NCBI RefSeq assembly: GCF_905475395.1
Contig: NC_058341.1
Location: forward strand, 65,913,501 to 65,977,500
Length of the DNA: 64,000 nucleotides
DNA from: Chrysoperla carnea
Lineage: Eukaryota > Arthropoda > Insecta > Neuroptera > Chrysopidae
Direction of reading: 5' to 3'
Shown here: piece after piece, positions 12,254 through 24,220 of the stretch
How the letters are laid out: every line of letters starts with the position of its first letter
Numbering within the stretch: position 1 is the first letter of the stretch
Program-made: the position numbers and the translations under genes
The notes under the pieces: model-generated
What the model was told of the DNA's origin: nothing
The model's input: only the letters and a program-made list of their open reading frames with translations
Databases searched by the model: none

Positions 12254-14297
12254 TTATTTATTTACGATATATTGACTTAGGTGAGCCGGTATCTTTCGCT
12301 TTCGGCCCGAACGACGCGGTTCAATTTCTGAGTCAGTGAAGGCAGGTGCAGCTGGTAGATTTAGTTCAGGCTGTTGAATTGGGGCAAGCTGCGGTGTCTG
12401 AACAGGCGGTGGTGTCGGAATAGGCGTCGCTGGAATGCTTTGTTCATCCACTGGTGGCAATTGAGGTAAAACTACCACATCGCTCAATTTAGGGTTTTCT
12501 GTAGGTTCGTCAGCGAATGTTACTTTTTTTCTTAGATTTCTTTTCAGGTATGTCGACGCGTCGAAGCTGGTCTATATGTCTTTTAAGAGTATACTCGTCA
12601 TCTAATTATACTTGATAATAGAGTTTTCCGAACTTCTTCGTTATCGTACCCAGTTTCCATTGATTTTTATTATTTGCGTAATATCATATATATATATGAT
12701 TTTACTGGCAAAATTGGCATGAGAGCATCCAGTTTAATTCTGATGTTTCGATGTAGATATTGCTCCGCGGGATTAATATCTTGTAGACCAGATATTTAAA
12801 TAAAAATTTATTTATTTAATTAAATTTACAATTCAATTTACACTTGTACAAAATGTTAAGTAACAACAATTAAAAATAAATATTTTAATGAAACAAATTA
12901 TCTAACAATCCGAACATATGTCAAACGATTGTAATAATAAGTATTATTGAAACAAAGTTATCCGAACCCGAACATACGTCAAAAAGTTTGGATACTAAGT
13001 ATTATTTGTACATTAGATAGTTTACTTTATATATGCTTTTAATATACTGCTTAGTAATTAGGGGATGTGTTTTAAAAAGATCCTTTTTGTATATGATCTT
13101 TTGTACATCACTTTAGACCGTCCAGATGTTTTAACATTAACATTATTGTAAGATATTTCTCTTAATATTTAAAGGTCAGTTTTCTGAGAAACTATTTGAG
13201 TATAGCAATATTTAAAATAAACTTTCTAAAATAACTCTTCTAATTTATGTTAACTAATAAACAAATGCGTAACATGCACATTTTGCATTATATTATGGTT
13301 TTAAGTCTAAAAAAAATATAACTACTAGAGAATATATAATTCGGGCGTTTTGTTATTCTTCAATGGTGTCGCTCTATAGCGGAATAAGATCTCTCTAATT
13401 TTTTGTTTCATGGATAATGGTTCTGCAATCATGGCGGCAAGCCTATTTTTTAAAGTTTGTACATTTCTCTCGGCCAGACCATTCGTAGCAGGATGGCCCG
13501 GAGCAATAAACTTTTGAAAATCCTTGCTTCTTTGCAAAAGTTAGTGAATATTTCGCTAGTAAAGATAGTTGCATTATCAGACACCATGATATCTGGAAAA
13601 CCGTGCCTGGAAAAAACATTTTTTAGTAATTCAATGGTCGATGAAGAATTTGGAGCTGAAGTACACATTTCAATTTCAGCCCATTTAGATTTTGCATCCA
13701 CAATTACAAGGAAATAATAATCTTGGTAAGGACCAGCGTAATCTATATGGATACGCTCCCAATTAATTCAGGTTCTTGCCATGGATGAAAAGGCGCCCTG
13801 CAAGGGCTGTTCCTAATGGACACGCAATCTGGACAAGCACGGACCATTCGTTCAATGTCTTAATCGATTGATTTCCAATATACATATCTTCGGGCTAGTT
13901 GTTTCATTTTCGTGACTCCAATATGAGTATGATGAAGTTCTTTTAAGACAGATGCTTGCAGAGTAGCTGGTATTACAACACGTTGTCCTCTAAATAGTAG
14001 ATCACTATCGATAGTAAATTCTGATTCAGAAGTTTTCCCCTCACGTAGTTCCTGAATTAGTTTTGATAATATTATATCCTTCTGAGTTTCGTCTCGAATT
14101 GATTGACAAGTTAGTGCTGGTGAAGAAATATAATTGATTGATGCCTCACATAATTCGTGGACTTCATTATTAACTGCTCCATCCGTTTGTGGCTTAATAG
14201 CAATAGGCGCTCTCGATAAACAGTCTACATTTGAATTTTCGGAACCTTTTTTAAAACTGATTTCATAGTTAAAGCCAGATAAAAATGCTGCATGTCG
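12254..14297 (-). pseudogene. Gypsy A integrase and C-terminal tail
   Basis: The integrase core is visible as DAKSKWAEIEM, then FPDIMVSDNATIFTS (second catalytic Asp), then GHPATNGLAERNVQ (catalytic Glu), split over two frames between 13700 and 13325. The part after the 570-bp insertion gives YLHRNIRIKLDALMP, and the tail is Pro-rich and ends RRSGRKRKIPAHLSQYI (12487-12254), the usual end of this gypsy group. Between about 13740 and 14297 the N-terminal zinc region is degraded. Several stops and shifts. Confidence 0.75.
12772..13341. mobile_element. 570-bp non-coding insertion with CGGG target duplication
   Basis: It splits the gypsy A integrase. The coding text reads ATPLKNNKTP up to 13342 and resumes with AEQYLHRNIRIKLDAL below 12772. 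The host bases CGGG appear on both sides (12768-12771 and 13342-13345). Ends are weakly inverted (ATTAATATCTTGTAG against AATTATATATTCTCTAGTAG). No coding content. It behaves like a non-autonomous DNA transposon with 4-bp target duplication. Confidence 0.65.
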
Positions 14298-15735
14298 CTA
14301 TAAACGAGCAGATGTCATTTTTGGGATTTTCGCATGTTGATGAAAAATTCGCTCCAATGGTCGATTATCAGTTATGATCTTAAATGGTCTTGCGAACAAA
14401 TATTGATAGAAATGGTCCACGCCAAACACAATTGCGAGTGCTTCCCTGTCAAGCTGTGAATAGTTTTGTTCTGCTTTTGTTAATGATCTAGACGCAAAAG
14501 CTATTGGACTTTCTTTGTCACCAATAATGTGAGACAAAATTCCAGCAATTCCAAAAGGACTGGCATCACAAGCGAGCTGGATTGGAAGATTTGGATTAAA
14601 AGGCATAAGCACCCGATCACTTGCGATTTCTTCTTTTAGCTGCTTAAAGGCTGTTTCACATTGATTGGACCATTTAAAGGTTTTATTTTTTTGAATTAGC
14701 TGACGTAGCGGAGCAGTAATAGTTGAAGTATTAGGAATGAATCGGGAATAGTAAGTGACCATCCCGAGGAACCGCCTTACGTCATCGCTTGATTGTGGCT
14801 TGGGCATATTAGTGATGGCCGCAACCTTTTCTGGGGATTTAGATATTTTATTAAATTCGATTACATGCCCGAGGAATGTTATGCGTGTTTTAAAAAAAGA
14901 GCTTCCGATTTAAATGATCGTTCGTTCTCCCGCAGTTTATTTAGGCAGCAAATGAGATTACTTTGATATCTTCTATCGTTGTTCCATGAACTATTATGTC
15001 GTCAAAATAGAATTCCTTTTTGGGAATATCTTTCAATATTTGATCCATGATGCGGTTGAATTCTGACGGTGCTGTTTTTATGCCAAAAGATAATCGATTC
15101 ATTCGAAATGTTCCTCTGTGGGTTGTTATTGTTTGAATTTCGCTTGATTGAGTATCAACTTTTATATGAAGATATGCTTTAAATAAATCTAGCCTGCAGA
15201 AATATCGAGAATCCCGTAGACTATTTTAAATGTCATCTATTTTGCGGATGGGGTAGTGTGCTTTAACGAGGCATTTATTAACACCTTTCTTGTAATCCAC
15301 ACATAGGCGGACCCCTCCATCCGATTTAGGTATAATCACCAAGGGTGATCCCCAGTCGCTAGCGTCCGTTTTTTGATATTATGCCCGCAGCAGCAAGTGA
15401 ACCAAGTTCTTCTTCTACCCGATCAAGCAGTGCATATGGTACTTCCCGTTCTCGATAAAACATCGGCGTCACGTTCTGACGTAATTGGAGTGTAACTGTG
15501 AAGTGGGGGACGCAGCCGATCTTTTGTTCAAAAATGTCAGAAAAATTGTTGATAATGTCGTTCTCATCAATAAGTTTGATATACTGGAAGGTGTAGATCG
15601 TGTCGCATCGAGCTCTTGTAAATCTATTTTTAATTTCCTAATCCAGGCTCTTCCCAGTGTTGTGTCACCAGGTGTCGAGTATTTAAGTTTGTTTATTCAG
15701 ATACCATTATGTAGTGTGGCAATTGATTGTAATTA
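14298..15735 (-). pseudogene. Gypsy A reverse transcriptase and RNase H
   Basis: The RT start (VPHFTVTLQLRQNVTPMFYR in one frame) lies near 15500-15400, followed by an LVIIP-type palm segment at about 15330. The catalytic box is FYFDDIIVHG at about 15014-14985. The RT thumb (RRFLGMVTYYSRFIPNTST) and RNase H (QLACDASPFGIAGILSHI, FASRSLTKAEQNYSQLDREA, KIITDNRPLERIF) form one 169-codon frame at 14298-14807. The upstream half is broken by several frame changes. The gene continues leftward into integrase. Confidence 0.8.
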
Positions 15736-16698
15736 AAATTTGATGGTTAGTTTGTAGATTTGGTTTTGATCTACACTAAAATGAATAATCTTTCAACAGC
15801 GCTACTAGTGATCTATAATTGATTTTATATAAATGAATATTAATTACTAGCTTAGTCGTGCATATAGATGTCGCCCCTGGTGGGATCATTTTACTTTAGC
15901 AGTAATTTAAGATTGAGAATAGATTTGAATATATATATATATTTTGATATTTATTGTGGAAATTAATGGAAATTTATTCTGGGCCCATTTTATGAGTGAC
16001 ACAACATTATGCGAAACTTGATACTTATAAGAATAGAATTGAGAAATTTTATTAAACACGTTTATTTTTCGACTTGAAGTTGGTAGTATGAAAATTTGAT
16101 TGACTTCACTTGATAACCAAACTGTTTTGTCAAATTGTTATCGCATGTTAAAATTTTTGTGAAAAGAAATTAATCCACAATGGAAATTCTGAATTTTAGA
16201 ATAATTATAGATTTCCTTTTATTTTCAATAATGGGGATTCTCACCCTTTTGGGGGTACCGCCATTTGAATCGGAATCCAAATATTCTTGTTCCAAAATTC
16301 AATTAGTTACAATTTATTGTGAAGTTTGGAGGATTTATAGCGAGGTAAGAAAACAATCCATAACTGAAATTTGAATTTTATAGAATAGTTAAAGATTACC
16401 TTTTATTTTCAATTATGTGGATAACTATCTTTTGGATACCGCCATTTGAATCAGCAATCCAATTACTCTAATATTCCAAATTCCAATTAACACAACATAA
16501 TCTTTGTAAATTTATCATTTTATTAAATTTTAGATATACATGTTCGTGTTATTAGTTGTAAGATGAATACAACAATTATCGATTTACATGTTGATCGTAC
16601 GAATTTCGATAAAAGAAGAGACTGTTTTAATGCTCCTCTCCATTGACATCACCTCGGCTATGTCCTTCGATCATGCGCAGGTAAAATTTTAAATTTTG
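15736..16698. other. Non-coding insertion between protease and RT of gypsy A, with internal direct repeats
   Basis: Gypsy coding sequence stops near 16698 and resumes near 15735. The insert contains two similar stretches, about 16168-16290 and 16357-16480, each with cttttattttcaat and ccgccatttgaatc, spaced about 189 bp. There is also a short (TA)n run at 15931-15942. I could not define ends or a target duplication. Confidence 0.5.
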
Positions 16699-17276
16699 TT
16701 ATATGAACAATGTTATGTAACATAACACCAGAATAGCAGTAAAATTATCTGGAACTATGTAAATATGATCTTGTATGGATGTGCCTTTATAAATAGCATG
16801 AACAAAAATTTTACCATCAGGCAAAAATACATCTTTAGTATACGATCGAAAAGCTTTATTTGCTGGTGTTAAGGCTACATTTAGATTCAGTCGAGCAAAT
16901 TGATCTCTAGGTAAAAACTTGTATCCAGATCCAGAATCAACTTCGAATTCCACACGCTTTCCTTCTATGTCGATAGTCGTATGATACCGTTCTAGGCCTT
17001 TACTTGTTTGTCGAGTGTGATAAATATCTACAAGCTGATTAACTCCATATTGATGAGCAACCGAAACATCCGGATCTTCTTCCACTAAATTAGTTGAATT
17101 CTTATGTTGTTTAGATTTTTTTGCTAATAGTGTAGTAATGCATACCCTAACAAGGTGTCCTTTTTTATTGCACCCTGTGCATTTAAGCTGTAATTGATTA
17201 GTTCGGCATTCTTTTGTTAGATGATTATCTTTTCCACATCTGAGACACAGTCCGTCAATGTCTTAATGTTTGTAAT
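16699..17276 (-). pseudogene. Gypsy A zinc knuckles and protease
   Basis: Two CCHC knuckles (CLRCGKDNHLTKEC and CTGCNKKGHLVRVC, about 17255-17140) bind nucleic acid in retroelement nucleocapsids. They are followed by a retropepsin domain with FEVDSGSGYKFLPRDQF (D-S-G active site, about 16945-16895) and a hydrophobic second half up to 16699. The frame is open for 128 codons but is cut off by the adjoining insertion. Order matches gypsy Gag-Pol. Confidence 0.8.
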
Positions 17277-18009
17277 CTATTCTCGATTTTGATGATTGTC
17301 TTGAATTAAAAGCTCTATTTCGTGATTGGCTGGTCGATATTTTCGTTGCGCACTATTAGATACCTTATTGATGTCAACCGTTGTTGATTGCGAGGTACTT
17401 TTTTGCGCTAGTACTTTTGAATCAATTTTTGAGGCTTCAAGTGCCGTAGCTTTGCCTAATATATCCGCAAAAGACGTTAAATCTGCTTGCAAAAGTTGTT
17501 CTCGAAGCTTTGCACTTGCATGATGATACAAATTCACAATTACTTAAATCGCCCCTTAAAGTGGCAACAAACTCAGCAATTGATTGTTGTTACGTTTGAT
17601 AGGTTGAAAGGAATTGGTGTTGGGCAACCAACACATTTTTCTTGGGTGCTAGGTGCGTTTTTAGCAAAGTTATTAGTTCATCATATTCTAGCGATGCAGG
17701 AATCTTAGGAGCTGCCAATGCCGTAATAATATTAAAATATTTAGCTCCAATTGAATTAAGTAACAGTTTAATACAATAACTTTTGTTATCAGCCACGTTT
17801 TTCATTGAGAGGTAATTTTCAAAACGCTGTAAGTAATTGTAGAAGGTTTCTTTATTTGAATCAAAATTATCAAAATTTGGTAGCAAAGCAGTATTTACTA
17901 AAGGAGAATTACCAGCAGTTGTAGAAGGGGGCGACGAATGTTGGCTCAATATTGTGCTTAAAATAGTTTGCTGCACTTGCAGAAATTGTTCGAATTGTTC
18001 CGCGTTCAT
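17277..18009 (-). pseudogene. Gypsy A Gag
   Basis: The start chosen is ATG 18009 (MNAEQFEQFLQVQQ), as the open frame upstream lacks family character. The capsid-like region has FDSNKETFYNYLQRFENYL and KNVLVAQHQFL. A frame change near 17590-17540 moves into the C-terminal Gag piece (LYHHASAKLREQLLQADL). It is followed directly by the zinc knuckles. Typical Gag of the gypsy group whose pol ends in RRSGR..IPAHL. Confidence 0.75.
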
Positions 18010-19637
18010 TATAATGAGTATTGATAAAAGTAAGGACTGATCAATAATACAATATTGTGAGATAATAACCAAGTGAAAAATTATTTGAGATTGCCCTGTA
18101 AGGTAACAATGCAATTGACAACAAAAATAATTTTAAAAAAAAATAAAAAACAAATACAAAATTCAAATTATAAAAATAAACTAAAATATTGAATACACAA
18201 AATAATATGTGAATTTAATGTAATACTTAAAAAAAATATAAAAAAATATATAGATTATAATATGTAAATATAGATTTCAATATTATAGTAGTGTATTATA
18301 CTTAATAAATACTCTTTGAACGTAATGCTTAAAATAAAATTTTTCTAGTTTAGGAACTACCGTACTTAAAAAAATTTCATCACGAGCAATTGTTATCAAA
18401 ACACAGCCCCGAGATGAGTATACGAATAAAGCACATAAAGCGATATTTGTAACATACATTTGCAGTTGTATCTGAGTGTAAATGGAATGAGTTGTACTCA
18501 GGTGTAATCCATTTTCATCTGATTTTCCATTCTCAGCATCATATATAGGTATCTTCTTGCACGTATTTGGACACTTTATTTCTACTAATTTGTTTTGCCA
18601 AATAGCAGAACCATAAATCAAAATAGCATCCGGCGAGCAGCATAACCAGAGTTGATTAATGTTAACGACCACACCGACTTGAACAATTTCGAAAATTTGG
18701 TCCACAAGCTTTTTGTATTCTTTTAGAGCTACACTTTCCATTTTCCTACCATACGCCATGGCTTGTGTCTCAGCTTTACTTGGTGTTAATAGGTTAGTGA
18801 TTGCTTTTTCAATATCAAAAATGATCCCCTTTAACTTATGACAATTACTTGCTGTTATTCGGAAGATACGCTGTTTGTACCACTCGTCTATCTTAGACTA
18901 GAGAATAGTTTTAATGCAAATATTGATAATTTTCGTACTATCACAACTCACTTCTTTCAAATAAAACTCATAAACATCACTTGCTACTAAATTTTCGCGA
19001 GAATAAATCTTATTCACCAATTGCAGCTGAATCACTCCCTGGATAACGTTATTCACCTTTGTTTCTACATCACGCTTATCATTTACTTTTACTAAAGCAA
19101 CAAGTGATTCAGCTGCAATAATTTCACTCTCATCTCTTTTATCTATGTTTATCATTGTACAAAGAGGACACCCGGACATATCCTCTAGAAAGACGAGTGA
19201 TTCCAACTTTAATGGTACCACTTTCGGATTCTTATCGGTGTAAGGAGGTGGAGTAAATAATTTACTTATTTTTACTCCTTTTTGATACTCCAAGAGCTGG
19301 CGACGAGATGGTTTTCCCCATTCTTGACCATGGTTTGTTTTTGAATCAGCAGAATCTGGTGAGTTTACGTAATAAACTACAGCACAAATATGTTTACATT
19401 TGCCAGCTAATCCGGCTTTGCACGTACCCACAGCATTACTTGTGTAGTTAAATATCAAAACCAAGTATTCCACTCTAAGTGAAACGTGGCATGCGGAGGA
19501 AATTATTTTTGGTTATGGCTTTTAAGAATATTACGTTTTATAATAGCCGGTCACTATAGCGTAGATAGTGTATAAAATAAAATAGAAATAAAAATAACAT
19601 TTAATTAAATGGTTTAGCTAGAAAATAAGGTTAAAAT

Positions 19638-19755
19638 ATGAACATGCCGGAGTTTGATGTTAACTAACGAAACGTACTGGGTTTTGATAAAAATTACTAT
19701 GAACTTGCCTGGTTTTGAAAAAAAGCAAATGGACTTACCTTCCTTTGCCAAATCT
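19638..19755. repeat. Subterminal repeats related to the TIR
   Basis: Four degenerate copies of about 25 bp start near 19638, 19668, 19699 and 19729, period about 30 bp. They follow the pattern atGnACtTRCCnGGttTTGA. Further copies lie inside the other end (near 24381, 24438 and 24527), and the last runs straight into the right TIR. These are probably transposase-binding sites, as in other transposons with subterminal repeats. Confidence 0.6.
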
Positions 19756-19854
19756 CTCTGTAAAGGACGTACTCAGGGTAGGAATTAATAATATTTTACG
19801 AAAACAGAAAATTAAACTAATTTTAAATAATTTGTATAACGTTTTATTAGAAAA

Positions 19855-22351
19855 TTATACAAAATCTAATACTTCCTCCATGGCATAAGCTTCCGAATTA
19901 TTGATTGTGGTTTCTTCAGGCTCTTTAATCGCTCCGACATTGTTCTGCATAATATTTTTATAATATTGAAGCTGAGGATTTTGATGCCACTCCGTACCAT
20001 AGTGTTTTTGAAGTAAATTTTCTACATCAACTAATTTTTCTGGCTTTACTGAAGGGGCTTCTACAGTAATTTTTGGATTGACGTTCACCATTTTTTTACC
20101 TTTTTTCATTATCGAGGCACTTGCACCAATATTGTTTCGGTACGATACTTCGCCAGTTCCCTGAATTTTATCTCTCGAACGCGTATTTATAATTCGTTTG
20201 CACTTACTTATTTGAAAATGGAAATTTTGTTTCAAATTTTGTAGTCGTGCAGTCTTCCAATCTAAAATCGGAACATCAGTTCCTAATTTGTGAATAGTTG
20301 CGTGGTTGGCTAGGATATCAATGTATTCTTGCGGTTCAATGATGCACTCTTTACGTTTTATTTGCTTTTCTGTCAATGTGAATACTCTATCGGGGGGTAT
20401 GAAAGAATGGCCCGTGACTGGAAAAATTATTTGTAATTCGGTAATATTTGGATAGCGAACTCTAGCTTCATATAGCCATTTCATTCCCATGGTTATTAAC
20501 ATGGAATTTTTGTTTTGGCCACCACAACCATCAGCTACCAACCTTACTAATTCTTTTCCCTCAGAGCTCTAAGAATTTAAACAATCGTACACGCAACATA
20601 TTTCATTTGAACCCTTTGCTACTTGTTCTTCACACATTTTCAGGTGTCAAGGATGCTTTTGAATTTCCAACAACAACTGTTAAATTATAAAGGTATAATT
20701 GACGGGAATAATAAACAGATTGGTCAGGAATTTTCGGTAGAGGCAAGTTTTTCTGGCAGTCAAAACTAATTATTTGTATATTTGGCGAATCATCACGTAA
20801 ATTATCAAAATAACATTTAGCTCTGAGGTTATGGATTCTATGATGCGCACGTAGCTCTTGTTTTTCTCGTTCATTATTAGATAATTTTATGCGCTCAAGT
20901 AATTGTAGGCAATCCGAGCAAACATCTTGCTGGGGAGATCCGAACCCAATGTTAAAGCTGGTATTGTATACTTTTCTAAAATATCCCATTTTAACTTCGA
21001 CGCCGGGTAAAGCCTCACTGTTATATATTTTCCACATTTTTTTTATGTTGAGATCTGGAGACAAATACATACGTATTTTAATTTTGCTTCGACAGTAATG
21101 TGTATCTGGTGGCTTAAACTTTTTGACAAAATTCTGTATTGTCTCTTTTCGTAACGCAAATTTGTTAGCTTTTCGGTCCCCACCTCTATTTTCTTTAGCC
21201 ATAGTTCCAGATTCAGCGTACCTTTTGACAACACCTTCTACTCGCGATTTTTTTATTCTTAAAATGCAAATAAAAGCCATTTTACATACCGCCACAATTT
21301 TTTATTTTTTCCTACTAAAAATTTTGTAACTCATGGAATATTTTCTCTTATTTTCTTTGGTATTGACCCTGGGGCGTCGGCGCTTTTTTGGAGCAACTGT
21401 AACGTGTTTAATAATATAGTTATCTTGACTGATTTTGTCAACTGTGGAATAAAATTTTTGATGAAAGTAAAACATATCGTTTGATGTTGGAGTCGCACAT
21501 TTCAAGGTATTAGTGTTATGACCACATGCTGGTTTGATAGGTAATCCCGGCGCTGAGTACCTATAAAGCATAAACAAGCTTGTAAGCTCTTAGAATAGCA
21601 ACAAAAAAAACTGCAAGCAGATACAATAAATATTCTTCTATTATCTTTGCAGTGAAGCTTAAAAATATGTTACTAAATTCATACTTAAAAACATGTTACT
21701 TGTGAAAAACAGTGTTTGAAATATTATAAGTACTTAAAATACCAAACCTAACAACCAAAACCAAATAACAATCGTAACAACCACACACGCAAAAACCTCT
21801 AAACACAAATCCAAAAAAATTATATACATACAGTCAGAAATTGAATAAATTATTTTAAATGTAGGTATTCGATAAGCCCACAACCTGTTAATGCAAAAGC
21901 AAGCAAGAAAAGGTTTCAATTTTTGCTACAAAATAAGATGGGGTGGTTAAATAGCAGAAAAGAATTGAAAAAAAAAAAGTTTCTTTACTAAGCATTTGAA
22001 TTTTTGTAATGCATAGGTAAGACAAAAGAAAAGGGCATAATATTTATCTTTTCTAAATAACTTACGATTTTCCGATAAAATAAAGTCTGGTTGACAGGAC
22101 GCTAAAATATTAATTTAAATTTTGATGTAATTTATTCCGTTAATAATAATTTAAATATTAACATAAAGCGTTTAATAAAACCTAAGTACGACCCTGAATT
22201 TCAGAGTCTAGGTTACAACACACCACTGTAATCGAAATTTCACTCACCTTTTAGCTTTCTCCTTTGCGCGATTTATTTTATCTTTCGATTGAGTTTTTTT
22301 CCGTGCTTCATCCGGATCCACCACACATATATTTACACTGTTTTCGTTCAT
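19855..22351 (-). pseudogene. Sola-like transposase (DGCGGQNKN family)
   Basis: Exon 1 is 22351-22248 (MNENSVNICVVDPDEARKK..) with donor AAG/GTGAGT. A 687-bp intron precedes exon 2 from 21560 (acceptor TTTATAG), which runs to 19855. Motifs in order: a basic PKKRRRPRV tract; VCKMAFICIL; RGGDRK; HYCRSK; CSDCLQLLERIK; IISFDCQKNLPLPK followed by YYSRQLYLYN; then VADGCGGQNKN; then FPVTGHSFIPPDR. The Asp of FDCQK and the Asp of DGCGG look like the first two metal ligands of an RNase H-type transposase (inferred). Lesions are TAA at 21302-21304, a frame change near 20640 and TAG at 20569-20571. About 600 codons if intact. Confidence 0.7.
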
Positions 22352-22593
22352 TTTTATAATAAAAATTCAATAAAAACTGAGACAAACACCTGCTTCATTC
22401 AAGGCAATTTATAGAAATAACAGCCATCTTTAATTGTATACCCTACACTGATTGGTCATGGGGATCGTGCGTCTAGACTTTTACGCCAACTAGTGGCAAG
22501 TATCCAAAATAGTTGGGATCATGTTTATAACGTAAACATATGGGCTTTACTTTTTAATAATTAAAAATAAAATATATTTAATTTTTTTTAAAA

Positions 22594-23118
22594 ATGCCAG
22601 CTTCGAGAAAAAATTGTTGCATTCTTGGATGTAATAATACATCACGTCAAGAACGTGGATTCGGTGTGGGAGTGAAATTTTATAAATTTCCAGAGAGCGT
22701 GTTAGGAGCCTCATGGAAAATAGTAAAACGTAAACAGTGGATGAATGCAGTGAAAAATTACGTGTAAGTACAATATTAATTAAAATTTTGAAAAATTAAC
22801 TGCACCATTCAGTTAAATTATAACATTTAAATACGCCGTATGTAAAAATTGATCATTTAGTCGATGAAATGTCAAATATTCGTGGCATTTATCTTATAAT
22901 TATGACTTAACCTTAAAATTTTTGTTTTTTTATTTCAGAGAAAATCCAAAAGACTGGGTACCAAATAAATATACGAGGATTTGTAGTACCCATTTTGTAA
23001 ATAATGAAAAATCAGAGCATCCGTTACATCCATCTTATGTTCCTTCGATTTTTCCTGGACATGAAAATATAAAAAGAAATATTCAATCCTTAGAACGCTT
23101 CCAACGAGGCAGAAATCG
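22594..23118 (+). pseudogene. THAP-domain transposase N-terminus
   Basis: Exon 1 is 22594-22763 (ATG in aaaaATGCCA) with donor GTAAGT; exon 2 begins at 22939 after TTTATTTCAG. The THAP zinc finger is complete: CCILGC at the start, KFYKFP, WMNAV, then TRICSTHFV and HPSYVPSIFP. THAP domains bind DNA and here would recognise the element ends. After SLERFQRGRNR the frame runs into antisense nuclease sequence, so the DDE_Tnp_4 domain found in the 28.5 kb relative is deleted. Confidence 0.85.
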
Positions 23119-24220
23119 TGAAATAAACACAGTCCACATCAATGCACTTTGGATCAACTAACTGTTTATATTCTTTCAGTGCCAAATCTTCATTGTTTTT
23201 TCCGTACGTCATCGCTGCATTTTTAGTTTGTTTCGGGTACAACATATCTGTCACAACTTTTTCAACGTTAAAACGTTGACCTTTCAACCTGTATCCATTA
23301 CTAGCAGTTATTCGCAGTGCTCGTTGTACAAACCATTCGCTGCTATTAGATTGTTGAATGGTTAAAAGATTTAGATTTAATGCTGTCCTAGCATCACAGC
23401 ATATCTCTTTTTGATAGAATGTATATATTTCTTTGGTAACCATAACTTCTTGACTAAATATTACATTATTATTTTGCAATATTAATATATCATTTACTAC
23501 TTTTTTCGCCTTCTCTTGGAGGACTTCTTTAGCCTTAGTTTGTATCATTTGTAACATAGATTTTGCTGGTGTTATTTTAATATCTTCTTTCTCTTCAAGC
23601 TCTAAGATTTTTCGAATCGGTGTATTTTTCAAAGATTCAGGCATACTTGCTACTGTTAGTTTGATAGGTTTCAACTTAGTCATTTCAGCAGACAAAACTG
23701 GAGGAGGAAAGAGTTTAGACATCCTTTCACCTTTGTCGTACCCTAGTAATTGCTTTTGAGTAGGCTTACCCCATTGCTGAGAATGACTCGTTTTAGACGA
23801 CGATGTTTCGGGAGAATTAACGTAATGAATTAACGCACATATATGCTTACACTTGCCCCCAAGACCAGCTTTACAGGTGCAAACAGCTTTACTAACATGT
23901 CGGTTTGTATCAACCTGAAAATAATAATTCTATAATTTTTCTTATAAATAAATAAAAAACTTTTTTAGTTTTCTAATTTAAGGGTAATAACTAATTTTTT
24001 ATTTTACTTTAATACGTACAGAAATTGTCACATCATAAAGATTTGATACACTTGTCTGTGGCACAACTTTACCAGTTATGACAGTTCTAATTTTATTCGT
24101 TTTTTCAACGACACCGTACACATGCTTTGATTTGAATAATTTTTTGCCTTTCTCATCGTTCTGGCCATGTATTATATTATTCACTACCGGTTGAAATCCA
24201 TATTTTATTATTTTTTCCAT
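23119..24220 (-). pseudogene. SWIM/YqaJ nuclease N-terminal part
   Basis: Exon 1 is 24220-24008 (71 codons, MEKIIKYGFQPVVNN..), the intron is 24007-23915 (donor GTAAAA, acceptor TTTTCAG), and exon 2 opens at 23914 in phase with VDTNRHVSKAVCTCKAG and the SWIM finger CTCKAGLGGKCKH. It continues through a charged linker and the first YqaJ segment (EWFVQRALRITASN, MTYGKNNEDLALKEY) to the deletion joint. The frame is intact up to there. The catalytic SPDA and E-x-K segments are absent, so no nuclease activity is expected. Confidence 0.85.

Larger units (their letters stand above)
12254..18009 (-). mobile_element. Ty3/gypsy-like retrotransposon A, decayed
   Basis: Gag, two zinc knuckles, protease, RT, RNase H and integrase pieces occur in the correct order on the minus strand. 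No LTR pair was found: Gag ends close to the YqaJ gene starting at 18283, and the 3' side fades out near 12250. Two non-coding insertions interrupt it (12772-13341 and about 15736-16698). Confidence 0.85.

Noticed and set aside
12254..18283. LTR pair for gypsy A
   Set aside because: Searched both flanks by eye for TG..CA repeats and found none.
18283..19473. YqaJ viral-recombinase-like gene as sign of an integrated DNA virus or phage
   Set aside because: It has spliced exons, a SWIM finger, transposon termini and a transposase partner in sibling copies; a transposon origin explains it better.
22594..23118. THAP gene as a host transcription factor
   Set aside because: It sits between perfect transposon TIRs and fuses into an antisense nuclease fragment.
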